Under the pieces are notes generated by a model, which was given only the letters and a program-made list of their open reading frames with translations, had not been told where the DNA came from and ran no database searches. From the NCBI RefSeq assembly GCF_001661075.1, contig NZ_CP014870.1, positions 1,566,001 through 1,630,000 of the forward strand: DNA of 64,000 nt, written 5' to 3'. A program made the position numbers and the translations under genes. Source of the DNA: Pseudomonas silesiensis. Its GTDB lineage: Bacteria; Pseudomonadota; Gammaproteobacteria; Pseudomonadales; Pseudomonadaceae. Of this stretch, positions 39,474 to 48,062 are shown one piece after another; positions within the stretch are counted from its first letter, which is position 1; each line of letters opens with the position of its first letter.

Positions 39474-41209
39474 TAACGGGCGTCTCGGGTGGTGGTCCAA
39501 CGTTGCAGGAAGGTGTCGGCATCGACCTCGCCGGTGATGCGCTGGCTGCGGCGCTCGATGCCGTCGGCACCGAGCCACAACAGGCTCGGTGGCCCCGGCA
39601 CTTTATAGCGGGCGAGCAGTTCGCGGCTGGCGGCATTGTCGGCGGTGACATCGAGCCGTAGCAAGCGCACATCGCTCAAGGCTTGCAGCACATGGGCTTT
39701 GCCGAATACCTGTTTTTCCATGACCTTGCACGACACGCACCAGTCGGCATAGTAGTCCAGCAGCACCCATTGCCCTTGTGCCTGAGCCGCATCGAGCTCC
39801 CGTTGCAGGGCGGCGGGGTCCTTGATGGTGGTGAAGGCGTCGTGACCGACAGGGCTTGTGGCGCTGCCCGGGTTTGTTGCGCTGTAGACCTGCAACGGTT
39901 TGAACGGATCATCGCTGCCGCCGGCGGCACCGATCATCAGCAGGCTGCCCCATAAGCCGAGCAATAGCGAACTGGCACCGAACAGGTGAGCGACTCGCCC
40001 GAACCCTTCGGACTGTTTCCAGGCGCTGTAGGCGGCGATCAACAACAATGCACCCCACAGCCCGACCCACAGGGATTCAGCCAGCACCGGACGCAGCATC
40101 AGCAGCGCAGTGGCGAGGAACAGGAAGCCGAACACGCCTTTAAGCAGGTTCATCCACGCGCCGGGTTTAGGCAGGAAGCGATTGCCCACCGTCACCAGCA
40201 ACAGCAGTGGTACGCCGATGCCGATGCCCATGGCGAACAGTATCAGCCCGCCATGCAACGCATTGCCGCTTTGCGCGATGTAGAGCAGGGCGCCCGCCAG
40301 CGGAGCGGTCATGCACGGACCCACCAGCAAACCGGAGACGGCCCCCAGGACGCCAGCGCCAAAGAGACTGCCGCCGCGCTGGTTGCGAGAAACATTCTCC
40401 AGGCGATCCCGCACGGCCACCGGTAATTGCAACTCGAAGAAGCCGAACATCGGCAACGCCAGCAGCACAAACACCGTGGCGAAGGTACCCAGCAACCAAG
40501 GGTTCTGCAGCAATGCCTGCAGATTGGCGCCAAGCAACGCCGCCAGCACACCCATCGCCGCATACACCAGCGCCATGCAGATCACATAGCTGCTGGCCAG
40601 GGCAAACCCGCGTCGGGGCGTGGCGCCACTGCCGACAATCAAACCGGCCAGGATCGGCAGCATGGGCAGGGTGCAAGGGGTGAAGGCCAGCAGCAACCCC
40701 AGGCCGAAGAACACCAGCAGGCTCCAGCCCAGTGCCCGCTGTTGCAGGCCGCTGGCCAAGGCTTGATCAGGTGCTTCGCCAACGGCCGATGCCGCAGCGT
40801 TTCCACCCAGATCCACCACCTGGGTTTGCGGCGGGTAACACAGGCCGGCATCGGCGCAACCCTGGAAACCCACCTTGATCTGACCCGTGGCGCCTGCCGG
40901 GATCTTCAGTTCCAGGCCTTGGCGATAGACCTGCTGTTCACCGAAGAATTCATCGCTGTGCGACTCGCCCGCAGGCAATACAGGCTGCTGATCCTGAGTC
41001 AGCCCATCCAATTTCAGACGCTTCTGGTACAGGTAATAACCGTTGGCAATCTGCCAGAACAGTTGGGTTTCCCCGGAGTCCAGGCGCTCGGAAGTGAGAA
41101 TGAACGCCTGGCCGACCGGAAGAAAGTCGGGTTTGGTTTCGAACGGATTGGCCCCCGCTTGGGCCAAGCCCGAGATCAAGAGCGCAAAAAGGAGAAACAG
41201 TTGACGCAT
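39473..41209 (-). CDS. dsbD: Protein-disulfide reductase DsbD
   Basis: A 578-residue electron carrier from cytosolic thioredoxin to the periplasm. A signal peptide (MRQLFLLFALLISGLAQA) is followed by the alpha domain (about 20-145, with CADAGLCYPP), eight membrane helices with the redox cysteines in FTPCTLPML and VGPCMTAPL, and the gamma thioredoxin domain (YYADWCVSCKVMEK, about residue 490). All three cysteine pairs are present. An in-frame start 12 codons upstream is unlikely because the signal begins at 41209. It heads the dsbD-tlpA-dsbG operon, like PA2478-PA2476. Confidence 0.94.
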   Translation of the reverse strand: MRQLFLLFALLISGLAQAGANPFETKPDFLPVGQAFILTSERLDSGETQLFWQIANGYYLYQKRLKLDGLTQDQQPVLPAGESHSDEFFGEQQVYRQGLELKIPAGATGQIKVGFQGCADAGLCYPPQTQVVDLGGNAAASAVGEAPDQALASGLQQRALGWSLLVFFGLGLLLAFTPCTLPMLPILAGLIVGSGATPRRGFALASSYVICMALVYAAMGVLAALLGANLQALLQNPWLLGTFATVFVLLALPMFGFFELQLPVAVRDRLENVSRNQRGGSLFGAGVLGAVSGLLVGPCMTAPLAGALLYIAQSGNALHGGLILFAMGIGIGVPLLLLVTVGNRFLPKPGAWMNLLKGVFGFLFLATALLMLRPVLAESLWVGLWGALLLIAAYSAWKQSEGFGRVAHLFGASSLLLGLWGSLLMIGAAGGSDDPFKPLQVYSATNPGSATSPVGHDAFTTIKDPAALQRELDAAQAQGQWVLLDYYADWCVSCKVMEKQVFGKAHVLQALSDVRLLRLDVTADNAASRELLARYKVPGPPSLLWLGADGIERRSQRITGEVDADTFLQRWTTTRDAR

Positions 41210-41269
41210 GGGTAAGCCCGTTGTCTGTGCACGTGGGGTGCACAATGGGGGGCGGTGATTAACCCATGA

Positions 41270-42052
41270 TTAATCAGCGGGTATGGAAACTGAAGCTTCA
41301 ACGCCAAAACCAGACGCGGTCGCTGACATTTCAGGTCTTGGTCCGCGTAGTAGTCCGGGCCAGGTGTCGTTATCGACTTTTTTCGGGCCGTATTCCATTC
41401 TTTTTTCAGGGATGTTGTAGGTGATGTACTCGTTATCAGTCAGGAAGATATAGTAGTAACTATCGGCCAATGACCGATCGTTTTGCACGGCGGTTATGAT
41501 CCGGTCCTTGTACGGCGCCAAGCCAGGCCATGTGCTGTCGTTGATGCGTTCAATGCGAAAATAGGGCTTGTTGTCGGGCTGTCCCATGCCGATGTTGATA
41601 TATAAAAAGTGGCCGTTGTTCATGATGAATCGAAAGACAAACGGTTTATCGACAGATACTTGCCACCATGTGCCCGCGACGATACGATCAAAGTACGGAA
41701 CGATATTTTCCCATATTGTGTCTTCAACGCGATCATTGCTCATGACCTTGTCACTATCTTGGTCATACTTGCAAACCATCGGTGTCGAGGCGTCGTAATA
41801 GAAGAGCCAAAGAATGTCCTGATCAAGGTTCCAGCCTTCAATCGAGGTGCTGGCGAAGCCGAATCGCAGGTCCTTGGCATGCACATGAAAATCGTGCCAG
41901 TTACTGTATTTGACCGGTTTTGGATACCCCTCGTCCACCCGGTTATTGCCGATGTGGAATCGGCTGTAGGTATTGCTGTCTTTAAAAAAGAAGAAGATTT
42001 TATCTTTTCCTGCGCGCCAATCGACAGCTACAAAATTTTCAAGTGTTGACAT
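41270..42052 (-). CDS. Hemopexin-repeat protein (photopexin-like)
   Basis: A 260-residue protein without signal peptide. Four hemopexin-like blades can be seen at about residues 7-55, 62-123, 124-184 and 186-236. Each pairs an aromatic strand (DKIFFFFKDSNTYSRF, DILWLFYYD, PFVFRFIMNNGHFLYI, SYYYIFLTDNEYITY) with a later WPGL-type turn (NWHDF, IWENIVPYFDRI, TWPGLAPYKDRI, TWPGLLRG). Closest known bacterial relatives by pattern are the photopexins of Photorhabdus. Ligand unknown; iron or haem is a guess from the neighbours. AAGGAA precedes the ATG. Its A/T content is higher than its neighbours', a sign of transfer. Confidence 0.75.
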   Translation of the reverse strand: MSTLENFVAVDWRAGKDKIFFFFKDSNTYSRFHIGNNRVDEGYPKPVKYSNWHDFHVHAKDLRFGFASTSIEGWNLDQDILWLFYYDASTPMVCKYDQDSDKVMSNDRVEDTIWENIVPYFDRIVAGTWWQVSVDKPFVFRFIMNNGHFLYINIGMGQPDNKPYFRIERINDSTWPGLAPYKDRIITAVQNDRSLADSYYYIFLTDNEYITYNIPEKRMEYGPKKVDNDTWPGLLRGPRPEMSATASGFGVEASVSIPAD

Positions 42053-42420
42053 GATCCAATTCCTTTTGGTTGTTAATGTTGTGAAGAATATTGCTTTATC
42101 AGTGAATTAATAGTGCCGGCATCGCTGTGCGGCAGGTCCGTAATTCTTGTTTTGTTAATGCAGTTTGGTGATGGTTCTTGATGCTATATCTTGAAGCGAA
42201 GATTGTGTGTTGTTTTTTAAAGTGGAAATGTTGCGATATATGGCAGGACAAGCCGGGATGGCTCTATAATGGACTATGGTTGCCGCCATGCGTTGCATTT
42301 GTAATGGCTGGCGTAACACACTATTTACGGTCAGATTTTTGCTTCTATCCCGTCGCGGTCCCGGACATAATCGCGACTTAATGCTGGTCTGTTCAAATCG
42401 TGTTTTTTATGGAGCTCACC
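42053..42420. other. AT-rich intergenic stretch
   Basis: This 368-bp gap is far richer in A/T than the flanks: one 60-base line (42181-42240) holds only 19 G or C. It includes the likely promoters of the hemopexin gene and of the two-component system. A 67-codon frame at 42178-42381 has no ribosome site or family resemblance. No transposase or direct repeat is seen. Confidence 0.8.
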
Positions 42421-43101
42421 ATGCACGTACTGGTTTGCGAAGACGATGAGCTGATCGCCAGCGGCATCGTCGCTGGCCTGTCAGCTCAGGGCCTTACCGT
42501 GGAGCACGTGGCCACTGCCTCGGCGGCCCGGGCGATGCTCAAGGTCGCCGAATTCGACGTGATGGTGCTCGACCTCGGCCTGCCCGATGAGGATGGACTG
42601 AAGCTACTGCAGCAGCTGCGCCATCACGGCCTGGAGATTCCGGTGCTGATCCTCACGGCGCGGGACTCGGTCACCGATCGTGTCGATGGTTTGCAGGCCG
42701 GAGCCGACGATTACCTGCTCAAGCCATTCGACCTGCGCGAACTGGCGGCGCGTCTGCACACCCTGTTGCGCCGGGTGGCCGGGCGCAGCGTCAATCTGAT
42801 CGAGCACGGTGCCCTGACGTACGACCCGAGCAGCCGCGAAACCATGCTCGGCGGTCAGCCGGTGGACCTTTCGCGTCGTGAGCAGTCACTGTTGCAAGCC
42901 TTGTTGCATAACCGTGGACGGGTGCTGTCTACCGAACAACTGAAAGACAGCGTCTACGGCTTCAACGACGAACTGGAAAGCAACGCCCTTAACGTTCATA
43001 TCCATCACCTCCGGCGTAAACTGGGTAACGGTATCGTCGAAACGGTGCGCGGCCTGGGATATCGCCTGGGGCCGGCGGACGGCGGAGATCAATCGAAGTG
43101 A
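42421..43101 (+). CDS. OmpR-family response regulator
   Basis: A 226-residue regulator. The receiver domain (1-118) has the acidic pair CEDDE, phospho-acceptor Asp51 (VMVLDLGLPDEDG) and Lys in YLLKPFDLREL. The winged-helix domain (about 128-220) has LSRREQSLLQALLHNRGRVL and NALNVHIHHLRRKLG. It belongs to the QseB/PmrA-like branch by appearance. Its stop overlaps the kinase start, and the targets are not evident. Confidence 0.93.
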   Translation: MHVLVCEDDELIASGIVAGLSAQGLTVEHVATASAARAMLKVAEFDVMVLDLGLPDEDGLKLLQQLRHHGLEIPVLILTARDSVTDRVDGLQAGADDYLLKPFDLRELAARLHTLLRRVAGRSVNLIEHGALTYDPSSRETMLGGQPVDLSRREQSLLQALLHNRGRVLSTEQLKDSVYGFNDELESNALNVHIHHLRRKLGNGIVETVRGLGYRLGPADGGDQSK

Positions 43102-44423
43102 TGAGCCTGCGTTTGCGCCTGAGCCTCACGCTGGGCGCCGCTTTTGCGCTGATCTGGGCCCTGGCGGCGGCCTGGATGCTCAGCGACCTGCGCAATCAAA
43201 TGATGTTTTCCCTCGACCAGCGGCTGGTGGCTTCGGCGCGCATGGTCGCCGGTCTGATGGAGCAATTGCCGGCGTTGCCGAGCAAGGGCGAGGGCACCCA
43301 TTTCAGCGCCGAACAACTGAATATCCCCGGCGGCATGGCGTGTCAGGTCAGCTCGTTGCGCGGTGAAATCCTCGCCCGCAGCCACACCGACCCGCAACAA
43401 ACCCTGGAAGCCGAGAAGATGGGCTTCCACGATCAGATGATCGACGGCGCGCCGTGGCGCAGTTTTACCCTGGCCCGCGGCGATCTGCGCATCACCACGG
43501 CCGATCGGCAGATCGAGCGCGAAGCCCTGAACATGTCGATCCTGCTGGCCGCCTCGGTGCCGGTCGGCGTGGCGTTGCTGGGCTGCCTGTGCCTGTTATG
43601 GCTGGGAATCGGTCAGGGACTGGCGCCGCTCAATCGCATGCGCGATGCCTTGAAAAGGCGCAGCGCCGATTCCCTGGAGCCTTTGCAGATCCAGCCGTTG
43701 CCCAGTGAACTGCAGCCCTTGCTCGATACCCAGAATCAGCTGTTGCAACGGATCGGCAAGACCATCGAGCGCGAGCGCCGCCTGACCGGTGACGCGGCCC
43801 ACGAGTTGCGCAGCCCGCTGACAGCGATCAAGACCCACCTGCAAGTGGCGCGCATGACCGAAGGCGCGGCCCGGGATCAGTCCCTGGCCCGGGCCGAAGA
43901 GGGTGCCGATCGCCTGCACCGGACCCTTGAGCAGTTACTGCTGCTGGCGCGGGTCGAGGGCAGTCTGTCGTTCGACGATGGTGCGCAGTGCAGCGCTGAG
44001 CAAGTGGCGGAACTGGCCATTCAGGACGCCGCCAGCGGTGACCGCCAGCGAATCAGATTCAAGGTGCCGCCGAAGATCTCGCACGCCCCGGTGCAAATGC
44101 CGGCCGTGTTGTCCATCGCGGCGCTGCGCAACCTGCTGGACAATGCCCTGCGTCATACCCCCGGTGACGGTCCCGTGGAGCTGAGTCTGGAAACCGCCGA
44201 CAACCACGTGCAGTTTGTGGTGCGCGACCATGGCCCTGGTATTGCCGACGAAGATCTGCAACACCTGACCCAACGTTTCTGGCGCAACGGCCAGAGCACC
44301 GGCTGCGGCTTGGGGCTTGCGATCGTCCAGGCCATCGTTCAGCGCTGTGGTTGTACCCTGCGTTTCGACAGCCGGCCGGATGGATTGCGGGTCGAATTGA
44401 CCATGCCGCTGCAACCCGTTTGA
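43101..44423 (+). CDS. Sensor histidine kinase
   Basis: A 440-residue membrane kinase. One helix near residues 7-28 and another near 150-170 flank a periplasmic sensor of about 120 residues. The phospho-acceptor His is in GDAAHELRSPLTAIKTHLQV, and the ATPase has NLLDNALRHTP, DHGPGIAD and GCGLGLAIVQAIV. A GTG directly before the ATG could also start it. It is co-transcribed with the response regulator; organisation and length match QseC/PmrB-type kinases. The signal sensed is unknown. Confidence 0.93.
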   Translation: MSLRLRLSLTLGAAFALIWALAAAWMLSDLRNQMMFSLDQRLVASARMVAGLMEQLPALPSKGEGTHFSAEQLNIPGGMACQVSSLRGEILARSHTDPQQTLEAEKMGFHDQMIDGAPWRSFTLARGDLRITTADRQIEREALNMSILLAASVPVGVALLGCLCLLWLGIGQGLAPLNRMRDALKRRSADSLEPLQIQPLPSELQPLLDTQNQLLQRIGKTIERERRLTGDAAHELRSPLTAIKTHLQVARMTEGAARDQSLARAEEGADRLHRTLEQLLLLARVEGSLSFDDGAQCSAEQVAELAIQDAASGDRQRIRFKVPPKISHAPVQMPAVLSIAALRNLLDNALRHTPGDGPVELSLETADNHVQFVVRDHGPGIADEDLQHLTQRFWRNGQSTGCGLGLAIVQAIVQRCGCTLRFDSRPDGLRVELTMPLQPV

Positions 44424-44440
44424 CCAACACCACAACCCCC

Positions 44441-44551
44441 CCTGTAGGAGGCGGCTTGTCGGGTCGCCGCATCGCAGCGAAGAGGCCATCAGCCGCGACA
44501 TCAACGGCGCCTGACACACCGCCTTCGCCGGCAAGCCGGCTCCTGCAAGGG
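44441..44551. repeat. Compound REP region
   Basis: CCTGTAGGAGGCGGCTTGTC on the left, TTCGCCGGCAAGCCGGCTCC on the right, with a second small palindromic stretch (CGCCGCATCGCAGCGAAGAGG) between. At least two REP subtypes are combined. The rest of the 232-bp gap has no other clear feature. Confidence 0.7.
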
Positions 44552-44655
44552 ATCTGTGGTGCACATCAGATGTAACTTCTCTCCATTGGCATTCGAGCCC
44601 CCGCGGCGCTATCGTCCCCGCCAGCTTTGACTCAATGGATTGAGGTAACAGCGCC

Positions 44656-45177
44656 ATGGATGCATCGATACACATCTGCAAGGCAAGCGTCGCCGACGCC
44701 GGCATCATCAGCCGCATCGTCGAGCGCTCCATCCGCGTCGGTTGCGCGATCGATCATCGCAACCATCCGCAAACCGTTGCCACCTGGACCCATAGCAAGA
44801 CCATCGAACACATCCAGCCCTGGCTCAGCGACCCGCGGTTATACCTCAATATCGCCCTGCTGCAAGACAAGCCCGTCGGCGTTGCCATGGCCTCGATCAG
44901 CGGCAGGATCGCCTTCTGCTATGTACAGCCGGAATGGTTTCGACGGGGGGCCGGGCAAGCGCTGGTACAGGACCTCGAAGGCTGGCTGGCCAATCAGGGC
45001 TGGTGCCAGGCGCGACTCAACAGCACCCGCACCGGCGAAGCGTTTTACCGACATCTCGGCTACCGGCCTTGCGCCCAATCGTTCCTGGTCGCGGGCCTGC
45101 AAGCGATTCCCATGCACAAAGGCTTGTCGCCCCCTTCACGCAAAGCTGATCAGAGGGCTAAATCCCCGCGACCCTGA
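44656..45177 (+). CDS. GNAT-family N-acetyltransferase
   Basis: A 173-residue acetyltransferase of the GNAT fold. The N terminus HICKASVADAGIISRIVERS is the first strand and helices, the acetyl-CoA loop is QPEWFRRGAGQALVQDLEGW, and RLNSTRTGEAFYRHLGYRP is the last conserved strand. The substrate is unknown. It lies between a two-component system and pvdH, but the PvdS box for pvdH begins inside its last codons, so it probably has its own upstream promoter and is not part of the pyoverdine unit. Confidence 0.88.
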   Translation: MDASIHICKASVADAGIISRIVERSIRVGCAIDHRNHPQTVATWTHSKTIEHIQPWLSDPRLYLNIALLQDKPVGVAMASISGRIAFCYVQPEWFRRGAGQALVQDLEGWLANQGWCQARLNSTRTGEAFYRHLGYRPCAQSFLVAGLQAIPMHKGLSPPSRKADQRAKSPRP

Positions 45178-45182
45178 TGCGT
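45159..45182 (+). promoter_or_regulatory. PvdS-dependent promoter of pvdH
   Basis: TAAAT (45159-45163), 16 bases, CGT (45180-45182): an exact iron-starvation box 35 bp before pvdH. It overlaps the last codons and the TGA of the GNAT gene. Confidence 0.85.
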
Positions 45183-45217
45183 TTCCACAACAGGAAAACC
45201 TTTTTAGGGGTCGAGAG

Positions 45218-46630
45218 ATGACAGTCGCTACCAGCCTTGTGGAAGATCAGTCGGCCCGGATCGCTCCGGCGCCGATCGAGGTGCTTTATCAGTTCAACGA
45301 ATCGCCGTTGCTGGCCCGCCAGAGCCGGCAGGAATCGAATGCCCGCAGCTACCCGCGACGCATTCCCCTGGCACTCAAGCGCGCCAAAGGCATCTACGTC
45401 GAGGACGTCGAAGGTCGCACGTTCATCGACTGCCTGGCCGGCGCTGGCACGCTGGCGCTGGGGCATAACCACCCGGTAGTGATCGAAGCGATCCAGCAAG
45501 TGCTGACCGATGAATTGCCGTTGCACACCCTCGACCTGACCACCCCGGTCAAAGATCGGTTTGTCCAGGATCTGTTCGGCCTGCTGCCGCAAGCCTTGGC
45601 CATTGAAGCGAAGATCCAGTTCTGCGGCCCCACCGGTACCGACGCAGTGGAAGCTGCGCTGAAACTGGTGCGCACCGCCACCGGTCGCAGCACCGTACTG
45701 TCGTTTCAGGGCGGTTACCACGGCATGAGTCAGGGCGCGCTGAGCCTGATGGGCAGTCTGGGGCCGAAAAAACCCTTGGGCGCCTTGCTGAGCAGCGGCG
45801 TGCAGTTCATGCCGTACCCCTACGATTACCGCTGTCCGTTCGGTCTTGGCGGCGCACAAGGGGTGCAGGTCAACCTCAATTACCTGGAAAACCTGCTCAA
45901 TGACCCGGAAGCCGGCGTGCAATTGCCGGCAGCGGTGATCGTCGAAGTGGTGCAGGGCGAGGGCGGGGTGATCCCGGCCGATCTCGACTGGCTGCGCGGT
46001 CTGCGACGGATTACCGAAAAGGCAGGCGTGGCGCTGATCGTCGATGAGATCCAGAGCGGATTTGCCCGCACCGGCAAAATGTTTGCCTTCGAGCATGCCG
46101 GGATCATTCCGGATGTGGTGGTGATGTCCAAAGCCATCGGTGGCAGCCTGCCACTGGCGGTGGTGGTCTATCGCGACTGGCTCGACACCTGGCTGCCGGG
46201 TGCCCATGCCGGGACGTTCCGCGGCAATCAGATGGCGATGGCGGCTGGCTCCGCGGTGATGCGTTACCTGACCGAACACGGCATCTGCGAGCATGCCGCC
46301 GCCATGGGCGAACGCTTGAGCGAACACCTGCGCATCCTGCAGCGGGACTTTCCACAACTGGGTGATATCCGCGGGCGCGGCTTGATGCTTGGTGTGGAAC
46401 TGGTCGATCCGGCTGGCGCGCCGGATGCCCAGGGGCACCCGCCTATCTTTGCTCGCCTGGCACCGCTGGTGCAGCGCGAATGCCTCAAGCGCGGGCTGAT
46501 CCTCGAACTGGGTGGTCGCCACGGCGGGGTGGTGCGCTTTTTGCCGCCACTGGTGATTACCGCAGCGGAAATCGATCGGGTCGCCGAGATTTTCGGCCGG
46601 GCCATGGCTGCTGCGGCTGCCGGCCTGTAA
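45218..46630 (+). CDS. pvdH: Diaminobutyrate--2-oxoglutarate aminotransferase PvdH
   Basis: A 470-residue PLP enzyme (class III aminotransferase) that makes L-2,4-diaminobutyrate from aspartate semialdehyde and glutamate. Dab is the third residue built in by PvdL. The PLP-binding signature is [20 protein letters not shown] followed by [14 protein letters not shown] with the Schiff-base Lys; [11 protein letters not shown] and [11 protein letters not shown] bind the cofactor phosphate. The frame is open upstream, but ATG 45218 with GAGAG before it and the PvdS box define the start. PAO1 PvdH has about the same length. Confidence 0.94.
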   Translation: MTVATSLVEDQSARIAPAPIEVLYQFNESPLLARQSRQESNARSYPRRIPLALKRAKGIYVEDVEGRTFIDCLAGAGTLALGHNHPVVIEAIQQVLTDELPLHTLDLTTPVKDRFVQDLFGLLPQALAIEAKIQFCGPTGTDAVEAALKLVRTATGRSTVLSFQGGYHGMSQGALSLMGSLGPKKPLGALLSSGVQFMPYPYDYRCPFGLGGAQGVQVNLNYLENLLNDPEAGVQLPAAVIVEVVQGEGGVIPADLDWLRGLRRITEKAGVALIVDEIQSGFARTGKMFAFEHAGIIPDVVVMSKAIGGSLPLAVVVYRDWLDTWLPGAHAGTFRGNQMAMAAGSAVMRYLTEHGICEHAAAMGERLSEHLRILQRDFPQLGDIRGRGLMLGVELVDPAGAPDAQGHPPIFARLAPLVQRECLKRGLILELGGRHGGVVRFLPPLVITAAEIDRVAEIFGRAMAAAAAGL

Positions 46631-46651
46631 ATTTTCCGGTACCTCGAACGT
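46628..46651 (+). promoter_or_regulatory. PvdS-dependent promoter of the MbtH gene
   Basis: TAAAT (46628-46632), 16 bases, CGT (46649-46651), another exact iron-starvation box. Its TAA is the stop codon of pvdH. The MbtH ATG follows 61 bp downstream. Confidence 0.75.
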
Positions 46652-46712
46652 TCCTTCTACAGACCGGCTGCGCACGCAGTGCAGCCCACCCCTACAGCGA
46701 TGGAGACACACC

Positions 46713-46940
46713 ATGACGTCAGTATTCGACCGCGAGGACATCCTCTTTCAGGTCGTGGTCAACCACGAAGAGCAATACTCGATCTGGCCCGATTACAAGG
46801 CCGTGCCTGCCGGCTGGCGCACCGTGGGCAAGTGCGGTCTGAAAAAGGAATGCCTGGCGTACATTGAGGAAGCCTGGACCGACATGCGTCCGCTGAGCCT
46901 GCGGCAGAAGATGGAAGAGCAGGCAGCTGTGGCTCACTGA
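46713..46940 (+). CDS. MbtH-like NRPS accessory protein
   Basis: A 75-residue MbtH-family protein. The three conserved Trp and surrounding residues are visible ([20 protein letters not shown], then [20 protein letters not shown] and WTDMRPLSL). Such proteins bind NRPS adenylation domains and help them fold or act. The counterpart in P. aeruginosa (PA2412) lies beside pvdH too. It likely serves PvdL and the later pyoverdine synthetases. GGAGA precedes the ATG. Confidence 0.95.
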   Translation: MTSVFDREDILFQVVVNHEEQYSIWPDYKAVPAGWRTVGKCGLKKECLAYIEEAWTDMRPLSLRQKMEEQAAVAH

Positions 46941-46958
46941 GTTTTACGCTTAGAAACA

Positions 46959-46992
46959 AACCCGCTGGACCGATCGGTCAGCGGGTTTTTTC
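46959..46992 (+). terminator. Rho-independent terminator after MbtH
   Basis: AACCCGCTGGACCGATCGGT then CAGCGGGTT forms a stem with TTTTT after it. It closes the pvdH-MbtH transcript. Confidence 0.88.
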
Positions 46993-47000
46993 TTGCCAAT

Positions 47001-47115
47001 GCAGGAGCGAGCTTGCTCGCGAAAAACCCGAGAACGCTGCAGGTAGTCAGGCTTGTAGCGTTATCGTTGACGACCCTCGTCGGCATGCCGCCCGGGCCAA
47101 GCTCGCTCCTACAGG
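47001..47115. repeat. REP pair between MbtH and fpvF
   Basis: TGCAGGAGCGAGCTTGCTCG at the left and CCAAGCTCGCTCCTACAGGG at the right, facing each other. It separates the convergent MbtH gene and fpv operon. The centre is longer than in the other pairs (about 60 bases). Confidence 0.8.
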
Positions 47116-47159
47116 GATCGGCGCACCATTTCGCTTTTTCTACAGGAGACTGACAGCCG

Positions 47160-48062
47160 CTACGTCCCGCTCAACCCCTTGATCACCAAGTCCACATTCC
47201 CCTCCAGCTCCGACACCGGATCCGCCGCATCCACGCTCAACACCACCAACCGACTCCCAGCCTCGGCAATCACCGCTTTCACCGCGTCCGAAGGCTGCCG
47301 ATGATGCAACACCACCGCCACATCATTGTCTTTCAGCGTAGCGCCCAATGCCTTGAGCGCTTCAGGTGTCCACTCGGCATCCGGCCGCGCATCGACGCCG
47401 ATCAGCTCCAGGTTGAGGCCACCGATCAGGTAGCCGAAGTGATCGCTCAAGCTCATCACACTGAGGTTATCGGCACTGGCCAGCCGCGATTCGTTGTCGG
47501 CGCTGAATTTGAGCAAGCGTTGTTTAAGCGCCGCCAGGTTGGCCTCGATCTTCGGCTTGGCGTCTGGCGCCAGGCGCACCAGATCCGCGGCCATCACGTC
47601 CGCCATCCGTCCCATGTTGTTGCTGGAAAACCACGGCTGACTGTTCAACCCGTCGACCTTGTTGTCCGGCTGCACGGCGATGCCGGGCAGGGCGCCGTCC
47701 ACCGGGCGCGCGGCATCGACTTCGACGATACGGATATTGCTGCGCCGGGAGATCGGGTACAGCGGATCATCCGCCCACAGTGAACGCAGGCCGATGACCG
47801 CATCGGCATCGCTCGCCAGTTTGGCCAGCGCCGGCGCGCCACGTCCAGTGAAGTAGGCGGTCTGACGGCTGCCAGGCAGGTTCGCCGGCGCCGCCCGTTC
47901 AAGGCTGATGTCAGTGCCCTTGAGCAAGACTTCGCCCAGACCGTAAGTGATCGGCAAGGACGCCAGCACGCGCAACGGTTTGGCGCCGTCCGCCGCGAAG
48001 GATGTATGGACCAGCCCGCACAGGGCTAAGGCCAGGCTCAATTGACGCAGAGAAAAAGACAT
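47160..48062 (-). CDS. fpvF: Periplasmic metal-binding protein FpvF
   Basis: A 300-residue ZnuA/TroA-like binding protein with signal peptide (MSFSLRQLSLALALCGLVHT, cut near SFAAD). It is the second binding protein of the ferripyoverdine system, matching PA2410 in position. Compared with FpvC it has fewer obvious metal-ligand His: HFGYLIGG and LHHRQPSD remain. It probably works with FpvC at the ABC transporter FpvDE after iron is released from pyoverdine. It is the last gene of the operon; the ATG directly follows the fpvE stop. Confidence 0.9.
   Translation of the reverse strand: MSFSLRQLSLALALCGLVHTSFAADGAKPLRVLASLPITYGLGEVLLKGTDISLERAAPANLPGSRQTAYFTGRGAPALAKLASDADAVIGLRSLWADDPLYPISRRSNIRIVEVDAARPVDGALPGIAVQPDNKVDGLNSQPWFSSNNMGRMADVMAADLVRLAPDAKPKIEANLAALKQRLLKFSADNESRLASADNLSVMSLSDHFGYLIGGLNLELIGVDARPDAEWTPEALKALGATLKDNDVAVVLHHRQPSDAVKAVIAEAGSRLVVLSVDAADPVSELEGNVDLVIKGLSGT

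Noticed and set aside
42178..42381. A 67-codon plus-strand frame in the AT-rich gap
   Set aside because: No ribosome site, no resemblance to a known family and many Cys/Trp; probably chance in AT-rich DNA.
42378..42401. TTAAT-N16-CGT, a PvdS-like box before the response regulator
   Set aside because: It has a mismatch in the -33 element and lies in an AT-rich stretch, where such matches arise easily; no pyoverdine role is known for the two-component system.
44627..45217. A long in-frame N-terminal extension of PvdH
   Set aside because: It overlaps the GNAT gene in another frame; the PvdS box and the ribosome site fix the start at 45218.
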